Positions 58,253 through 64,000 of a stretch of 64,000 nucleotides of DNA are shown here, one piece after another (position 1 is the first letter of the stretch; each line of letters begins with the position of its first letter). A program made the translations under genes and the position numbers. A model generated the notes under the pieces. The model had not been told where the DNA came from and ran no database searches. It saw only the letters and a program-made list of their open reading frames with translations. Source of the stretch: Viola odorata (Eukaryota > Streptophyta > Magnoliopsida > Malpighiales > Violaceae). The stretch spans positions 50,318,158 to 50,382,157 of the forward strand of contig OY829540.1 of NCBI GenBank assembly GCA_963691705.1. The letters are read 5' to 3'.

Positions 58253-60015
58253 TGAAAACCTAATAAAGGAAAATGGAAAAGTAAATAAGAAATAAAAAAG
58301 AAAATGGAAAATAATGGAAAATAAAAAGAAAGAAATGAAAATGAAAATAAGAAAAAGAAAGAAAGAAATTCTAGAAATATTTTTCTTACTTTTAAATTTT
58401 TTTACTGATTTTTTAATTCTTTTTGGAATTTTTAAATCTTTTATGATATTTTAAATTAATTATATTATTTTTTCTGAATTTTTTAAATTAATTATATTAT
58501 TTAATACATAATGGTATTATTGTAAATAAATGCAAACCGGCAACCATAAGTAGAAACTAACGGAAAGTTAGTTTGACTGACGGTAGGGGCCTGCATGCCA
58601 TTGACCTTTAGTTCAGGAACCTCCTTTTGAATTTTTTTAATCCAGGGAGGTGTCTTGTTTTTCGCGATAGTTCAGGGGGGTCAAAACACTATTGACCCTT
58701 TATGATATGTATATATATTTTGTGGGTATTATTGCGGGTATCCATACCCGCATTTTGCGGGTATTGGAGCGGGTAAGCACTATCCATACCCGCATCCATA
58801 CCCGCACTTTGCGGGTGCGGGTAAATCCATACCCACAAAATACCCACAAACTGCGGGTAATATCCACCCGCAATTGCGGGTATCCGGCGGATATCCATGT
58901 CCGCGGGCCGAAATTGCCAACCCTATTCGTTGTGATAATTAATTGTCAATTACTTTTAATTGCATGAATGTGGTAATAATTAATTGCTAAAACTTGTTGT
59001 AATTAATTGCTTATTTTCACTCGTTGTAATAAGTAATTACTCATTATCAACTTGTTGTAATTAATTAGTTATTTCAATTGTTGTAATAATTAGTTAGATA
59101 GTTATTCCAACCTCCAATTTGTAATAATTAGATAAATAGTCATTATTTTGAATTGTGGTTTGTAATAATTAGCTAAGTAGTTAAAAATCGTGTATGCTTG
59201 TTTATATCTACGTATTTATGTCATTTGTCATTAATCATGGTTTTGAAGAGATGGATCGATTGGGGTTCATCCGAAAGGTAAGTTTACCTTAAAACTTCCC
59301 CTTGTATGAATGCTAAAAACCGAACCGAGTGCATGACTCCCTAGTAAGCGTTAGAACCACCTTACGCGTATGCATGACATATAGAATTGCTAAAACAAAT
59401 AAAATCAATCTCACATGTATACCCTGTTTATAACACTTGTCTTTTATACCATGAGATCAATTGTTTCTTTGCTAAATGCTACGCATGATGGCTCCAAAGG
59501 CTATGCCAACCCTATGTGCATTCATAAAAAAATGTACCTTGCTAGTTTCAACCATGATAGATCACATAGTATATTAAGTCATGCATGGCCCAATGATAAG
59601 GGGGGAACGTCCGCTCTAGCATCGAGAAAAAATGGTAACCCCATCCCTCGAACCCAAACGGAAATAACAAGTCCCAAATGCTAAGATGTAACGTCACCTT
59701 TAAGGGCTCCAAATTACATGTTAAAACGTTTTCAAAAACACCTCGTATACCGGTAACCTTTTTAGGATGTGACTTGGGTGCCTAACACCTTCCTAAGTCC
59801 ATAAATACGACCTCGAACCATCGTTCTTTGGTTTAGACCATTATGCCTTAGTTTGTTTATTTTAATGTCATGACGATTAGGTTCCCTAAACCTTAGAAAA
59901 TTAGGGTGGCGACTTCATTTTTCATGATGTTAAGACAAGTCCAACGCTTGTCTCGCATTATGGCCCGTCCCAAACCTTTACTCGTTTTCAACGAAAAAGG
60001 GGGTGCGACACAAGT

Positions 60016-62009
60016 AACCCAGAACTGCTTGTGCAAATCCTCACAGTTGTGTTTCTTTCTCCACTTCGCAAAGATGTGCCTGGCATATCTCCTACTGACA
60101 GCTGACGGCATAAGTTCATTAATCGCAGAAAGCAATCCCTACACAATAAGTTGTAAAAGTTACGATTCTCTCAAACCATGGTTCTACAAGTAAAAGTTAA
60201 CAAATTAATGTATGTACCTTTTGCTGATCATACATGAACGTGAATCCTTCTCCTCGAGCAATAACAGGAGTCCCATCAGCAACATAAACGAAGATGCTTC
60301 CAGCAACATCCAAATCCAACATAAGCAACTCCAAGAACCATTTCCATGTATCTTTACACTCATAGCTCACAAAAGTCCATGAAATTGGGTAGATTTGGTC
60401 ATTTGCATCCCTACCTATTGCAGCCAGAATCTCACCCTTGAATGGTCCCATAAGAAAACACCCATCTAGCCCAATGATCTTCCTGCGAGCAACATTAAAT
60501 CCTTTCCTAACACCATCAAGATACACATACATTCTTTTAAAGACTATCTTCTGTCTCCAAAACTATCGTACTACCCAGATTACTCCTCTTAAGCTCCTCG
60601 ACATAATCTTCCAATCTAGAAAATTTCTTAAGAGGATCACCAATATAATGCTCAACAATCTTTTGCCTAGCATGCTTACACTGCCCCCTTGAAACTTTGA
60701 TCTTAGTTTGGCCATTAAAATTGTCTCTCATTTTAGCAATAGTTAGTTTCAAAGTAAGTTTCTTAAGATCATGAATAAACCACTCTGCAATAGATTTATA
60801 ACTAAGGCAAGAGATGTGGAATTGCTTTTGACAAGTGTGGTCACCTACATATGTTTTAACCATCCATTGACCGCTCCTACCATCAATTGAACACAATTTT
60901 CCACTCACAGTCACTATTCATACATACAACCCTACACCTTTTTTTCTCATTCTGGACAAATCTCACATCTCTCCTAAAGTGTATTGCATGTCTCTCCACA
61001 ACTTTCTTAAACTCCCTCTTGTTGGAAAAAATTATACAAATAGCAAAGTGAGATATTTGCTCACCTTTTTGGAACTGTGGCCTTCTAAAGGGAATTCTCC
61101 TTCCATGTTCGGCCTCATTGTCATTGCTAGATGTCAAGAAATTGCCCTTAGAGTCACTCTCAAATGACAGCTCATTGTTCTCCTCACCACCTGCATCAAT
61201 ATTAATATGAGGTGCTGCTCTTCTCCTCATTTCTCTTCTTATCTCATCCATTAACTCCTCTGGTCCACTAGCTGCTCTACTCACCCCAGGACCACTCACC
61301 CCAATAGGACCTACACCCTCTGCTGGACCACTATCTAAATCAGGTCCCTCTATATTTTCTCTTTCTTCCACTATTTTTTTCTCTTTACTTGTTTTCTTCT
61401 CACCCCTCCTTTTGAATCTCTTTTTCTTCTCCCGAGCCATCATTAACTCCTCCTCATCGTCAGCTGACAAATAAGGACAGTCCATCTAATATTCATCTCC
61501 CGTACGGTCATTATCGAGGTCATTTTCATAATCACTCTCCCCATGCTCAGTCTCATCATATCCATCAAATTCATTTTCATCAGACTCATCATCAACAACC
61601 ACACCTTTGCTACTAGACACACTACCCACCCTATGTCCATGTTCTGATATCCCTAACTTATCACACATGGTCTTAAGGTTCTAGTCAACAAAATAAGGAT
61701 GCATCAACTCACCATGCTCTACATAAATATCAACACGATTATTCTCAAATACATAATTAATAAACCCACCAAACGCACTGTCACCATCTAGTACTTTTAA
61801 AGATTCTCTCAAACCCAAACTAGCACAATGTTCATCATACCATAACTTGATAATTTTTTATATCCATATTCACCATACTTGTCTAATATTGTAAAAAAAG
61901 AGACCACATCAGCATCAGTTGTGTCTTTAACAGTGGTCCCACCAACATACATCCACTCTCTCACTGTCCTAAGAAAATTTTCACCAATATAAAATATAAA
62001 GCCTGTCAT
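60016..62009 (-). pseudogene. MULE-1 transposase, N-terminal and catalytic part
   Basis: From the ATG at 62009 the minus strand reads FIFYIGENFLRTVREWMYVGG, the PB1-like N-terminal domain of plant MURA proteins, an acidic linker, the MuDR zinc-binding/DNA-binding region (FKKVVERHAIHF, CRVVCMNSDCEWKI, VKTYVGDHTC), and the DDE core: KIIGLDGCFLMGP (first Asp), DTWKWFLELL and FTFMYDQQK. The region before the LTR insertion ends QFWVTC. Breaks seen: a frameshift near 61855, stops near 61683 and 61485, a frameshift near 60900, another near 60540, and the LTR element at 60010. Some of these could be introns, but the number suggests decay. Confidence 0.82.
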
Positions 62010-62116
62010 TTTAATAGTGTTGTTTCCTTGGGCACAAAGACAAATAAATAAACAATTCGTGTTAGGATAACAGTTGAATTGAATTATTCCAAGACAAATT
62101 GTAGTGAAAGAGATCA

Positions 62117-63024
62117 GGTACCATTTAAAACATCAATTATCTAGCATTCAGACATCAGAATCCCTAATTACATGACAAAATTACAATAGTCAATTAAAAA
62201 CTGTAATAGAAAGGAAACAATAAGCACAAACCTGATTAATATCGAGGAGAATGGTTGATTTTGGATGAGCGTCGAGGGTTTGGTTGATTTTGGTTGACAA
62301 AATAGAGATTTCGAGCGAGAGGGAAAGGGCTAGGTCGTGGATTTCGAGTGGTAGTCGATCCTCCAACACAGTAAGCAAACAAAATTAGGCAGGAATAGGG
62401 TGGATTTTTTATGAGCATAATTAGGGTTTGGTTGCATTTTGTTGATAATGAATTGAGTGGGAGGGAAAGGGCTAGGGCTAGGTCGTAGATATTGAGAATA
62501 AACCAGAGGAAAATGGTGAAGAATTCGCGACAGGGATAAGACTCCTGCTTAGATGACTCGTCGCTCACTAAAAGAGCGAAAGACATGCGTGCAGACAAGT
62601 GTGGAACTGTCATACGCAATAGACGACATGTCGTCTAATTAGATTGGCCGAGCACCCAAAGGAGGTGTCGTCTGTAGTGAATGACTCGTCAACCGGTTGT
62701 ACATGTCGTTGGCAAAGAAACGACGTGTTTGTTTCTTGAACGACGCGTCATCCGCCAACCGAATCAATAACCCATTTACAGACCTATTTTTATCGTGATT
62801 CGGGTCGGATATGTTGATGTGGCATGACACGTCATCAACATATAACGTGTCGTCTTACGTGGCATGCCACATCAGCAAGTTAACAGTTTGCAATAACGGC
62901 GTGAGGGGCGAGTACCAAATGTGACGTTTCTTTCGAGTGCAGGTGATTTTTAAAACACCAAAAAAACATAGGTGCCAAATGAGTCATTAAATAGGAGTGC
63001 AGGTGCCTTTTTTGAACTTTTCCC
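62117..63024 (-). repeat. MULE-1 right terminal inverted repeat
   Basis: Inverse of 16048-16905 with scattered differences. As the TIR nearest the transposase start (62009) it should hold its promoter and leader. Confidence 0.85.
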
Positions 63025-63147
63025 TATTTCAAATGCAAGACTTAAAGGTCATTGGGAGAAGTCAAAGAGAAAAACGGCTAAAGTAAAACCAAATTCAAGT
63101 TAGTGATTAAACCGAAATTTGGTCCCTGGGTCGCAAAATGCCAAATT

Positions 63148-63220
63148 TTGCACAAAATGGGACTTGAACCCATGACCTCATGGTTTCTTATACACTACCA
63201 ACTGAGCTAGACTACTTCTA
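63148..63220 (-). pseudogene. tRNA-like copy 1, anticodon arm shortened
   Basis: TAGCTCAGTTGGTAG (D arm) and GGGTTCAAGTCCC (T arm) are present, but the anticodon arm is partly deleted, so no anticodon can be assigned. Confidence 0.65.
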
Positions 63221-63288
63221 TATTAACATTTTAATAAAATCTGACTATTACCTCCCATGTTTTTCAACAAGAACACCAGCAAAAGAGC

Positions 63289-63360
63289 AGAAGTGGGGCT
63301 CGAACCCACAACGTCATGGTTCAAAGCCATGCGCTCTCCCAACTAAGCTGGACAACTTCT
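63289..63360 (-). pseudogene. tRNA-like copy 2, anticodon loop reads TTG
   Basis: D arm, a well-paired anticodon arm CATGG-CTTTGAA-CCATG, and the T arm GTGGGTTCGAGCCCCAC are intact, but the acceptor stem pairs poorly. The anticodon would be UUG (Gln), although the body resembles tRNA-Lys. Probably not functional. Confidence 0.6.
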
Positions 63361-63814
63361 TTGTTAATTTAATAAACTCTAACTATTATCTCCCATCTTT
63401 TTCAACAATAACACCAACAATATGATCATCTCTCGACCCGAGGTTGTTTTAAATTATTAATTATTATGTTGTTAAATATTTAAATTTTATTATAAAATTA
63501 TTACTATTTAAGTTTTCAAATAAGATATATATGTTTTGTTCATATATTTATTATATATAAATTTAGTTATGGGTGGGCTATTAGTACTGTAATTATTTAT
63601 TCGCATTTGTTTTATATATTTAAATTTTAATGGACAAATTGATTATAACTAATAATTAGAAGTACTAATAGCCCACCCATAAATTATTTATTCCATTAAA
63701 ATTTATTAAAATGGGAGGCAATAGTTAGATTTTATTAGTAAAAATGTTTGTGCTGTTGTTATTGTTGAAAACATGGGAGGTAATAGTCAGATTTTATTAA
63801 AGTGTTAACACAAA

Positions 63815-63887
63815 AGCCATCTAACTCAGTTGGTAGAGTGCAAGGCTCTTAACCATGATGTCGTGGGTTCGAGCCCCACTTCAGCTC
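63815..63887 (+). pseudogene. tRNA-Lys(CUU)-like copy 3
   Basis: Very close to plant tRNA-Lys: TCAGTTGGTAGAG, GCAAGGCTCTTAACC and GTCGTGGGTTCGAGCCCCAC. The anticodon loop CTCTTAA gives CUU. The acceptor stem is mismatched beyond its first three pairs and the anticodon stem has one mismatch. Confidence 0.65.
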
Positions 63888-63954
63888 TTTTGCTGGTGTT
63901 CTTGTTGAAAAACATGGGAGGTAATAGTCAGATTTTATTAAAATGCTAACATAG

Positions 63955-64000
63955 AAGTAGTCTAGCTCAGTTGGTAGTGCATAAGAAACCATGAGGTCGT
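63955..64000 (+). pseudogene. tRNA-like copy 4, truncated by the window end
   Basis: Mirror counterpart of copy 1 with the same shortened anticodon arm. Confidence 0.6.

Larger units (their letters stand above)
56621..58698. mobile_element. Pack-MULE inside hAT-2
   Basis: TIRs of about 125 bp begin GGGTCAATAGTGTTTTGACC and are flanked by the 9-bp duplication TTTATGATA (56612-56620 and 58699-58707). No transposase. It carries an LRR receptor-kinase fragment (57187-57858, minus) and a second C-rich coding-like segment (57902-58252, minus). Confidence 0.9.
56271..58925. mobile_element. hAT-2, non-autonomous, inside the 3' LTR
   Basis: Ends TAGGGTTGGCAA...TTGCCAACCCTA with the 8-bp duplication TTCGTTGT on both sides (56263-56270 and 58926-58933). 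The 5' LTR has a single uninterrupted TTCGTTGT at the same place, confirming the empty site. Subterminal GCGGGT/ACCCGC words are repeated many times at both ends (56286-56400, 58720-58905). No transposase; most of its length is the nested Pack-MULE. Confidence 0.9.
28097..60010 (+). mobile_element. LTR retrotransposon (Ty3/gypsy-type, gag only) inserted in the MULE-1 transposase gene
   Basis: Two ~3.3-kb LTRs (28097-31382 and 54046-60010, the second enlarged by a hAT insertion) are flanked by the 5-bp duplication CAAGT (28092-28096 and 60011-60015). A primer site follows LTR1 and a polypurine tract precedes LTR2. The interior has a twelve-unit repeat field, a broken gag, a pararetroviral block (36485-46911), a solo LTR (47716-51027) and tandem repeats, but no retrotransposon pol. 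The gag type, long LTRs and arginine-type primer site fit the Tat/Ogre branch. Removing nested DNA leaves about 15.5 kb. It would have depended on a relative for pol. Confidence 0.85.
54046..60010 (+). repeat. 3' LTR, interrupted by hAT-2
   Basis: TGTTGCTACC...GGGGTGCGACA, about 3.3 kb after removal of the hAT insertion at 56271-58925. Nearly collinear with the 5' LTR. Confidence 0.88.
16048..63024 (-). mobile_element. MULE-1: MuDR-type element with ~0.9-kb TIRs, host of all nested insertions
   Basis: Left end GGGAAAATTCC at 16048 and right end ...TTTTCCC at 63024 are flanked by identical 9-bp duplications, TATTTCAAA (16039-16047 and 63025-63033), diagnostic of Mutator-like elements. The terminal inverted repeats extend about 0.9 kb. 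Subtracting the PIF element, hAT element and LTR element leaves roughly 6.9 kb of its own DNA. Own genes: a broken MURA-like transposase on the minus strand (62009 down to about 26950, split by the LTR element) and a broken GRF-zinc-finger gene on the plus strand (25527-25996). The two converge, as mudrA and mudrB do in maize MuDR. Confidence 0.85.
63148..64000. repeat. Palindrome with mirrored tRNA-Lys-like copies (cut by window end)
   Basis: Arms 63148-63588 and 63661-64000 are inverted copies around an AT-rich centre. The innermost arms are ATGGGTGGGCTATTAGTACT (63569-63588) and its exact complement (63661-63680). Each arm holds, outward from the centre, a full-size tRNA-like copy and a shortened one, separated by AACATGGGAGGTAATAGTCA spacers. 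Confidence 0.85.

Noticed and set aside
63289..63887. Functional tRNA genes
   Set aside because: Acceptor stems do not pair and one copy has an anticodon that conflicts with its body; copies behave like repeats.

Overview
This is nuclear DNA from a flowering plant, most likely a eudicot. The evidence is intron-bearing genes with GT..AG sites, a terpene synthase of the angiosperm TPS-a type, a CC-NBS-LRR remnant, and plant transposons of every major class. No bacterial, organellar or free-virus context is seen. I cannot name the species.

Layout. (1) 1-16047 is host sequence. It holds a five-exon gene for a 187-aa protein I do not recognise (295-3053), a PIF/Harbinger element (3581-4758), a complete seven-exon terpene synthase gene (5729-12517), and an NBS-LRR remnant broken by an insertion (13108-14429). 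A CACTA-like end and small foldback repeats follow. (2) 16048-63024 is one large nest of elements inside a single MuDR-type MULE with ~0.9-kb terminal inverted repeats and the 9-bp target duplication TATTTCAAA. The MULE carries a broken transposase gene on the minus strand and a broken GRF-zinc-finger gene on the plus strand. Inside it sit a 7-kb PIF/Harbinger element (holding a second MULE and a solo LTR), a hAT element, and a 31.9-kb Ty3/gypsy-type LTR element (28097-60010, target duplication CAAGT) that cuts the transposase gene in two. (3) 63034-64000 is a palindrome carrying degenerate tRNA-Lys-like copies in mirror order, cut by the window end.

The LTR element has ~3.3-kb LTRs, a primer site, a twelve-copy ~190-bp repeat field, a gag-only coding region and a polypurine tract, but no pol. 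Where pol should be, 36485-46911 holds a rearranged endogenous caulimovirid (plant pararetrovirus). Its fragments lie in both orientations and together represent the promoter, leader, a VAP-like coiled-coil protein, movement protein, coat protein, protease, reverse transcriptase, RNase H and a transactivator/viroplasmin. The block is bounded by ~170-bp inverted arms. The element also holds a solo LTR of its own family in the opposite orientation and a higher-order tandem repeat. Its 3' LTR is split by a hAT element that is itself split by a Pack-MULE carrying a PXC2-like LRR receptor-kinase fragment.

Target-site duplications read directly from the sequence fix the nesting order for MULE, PIF, hAT and LTR elements (deepest chain: MULE > LTR element > hAT > Pack-MULE). 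The only gene that looks intact and functional beyond the first small gene is the terpene synthase. The pararetroviral copies are very similar to each other, which implies a recent origin, but every copy seen is truncated, joined to an unrelated piece, or carries a coding break.
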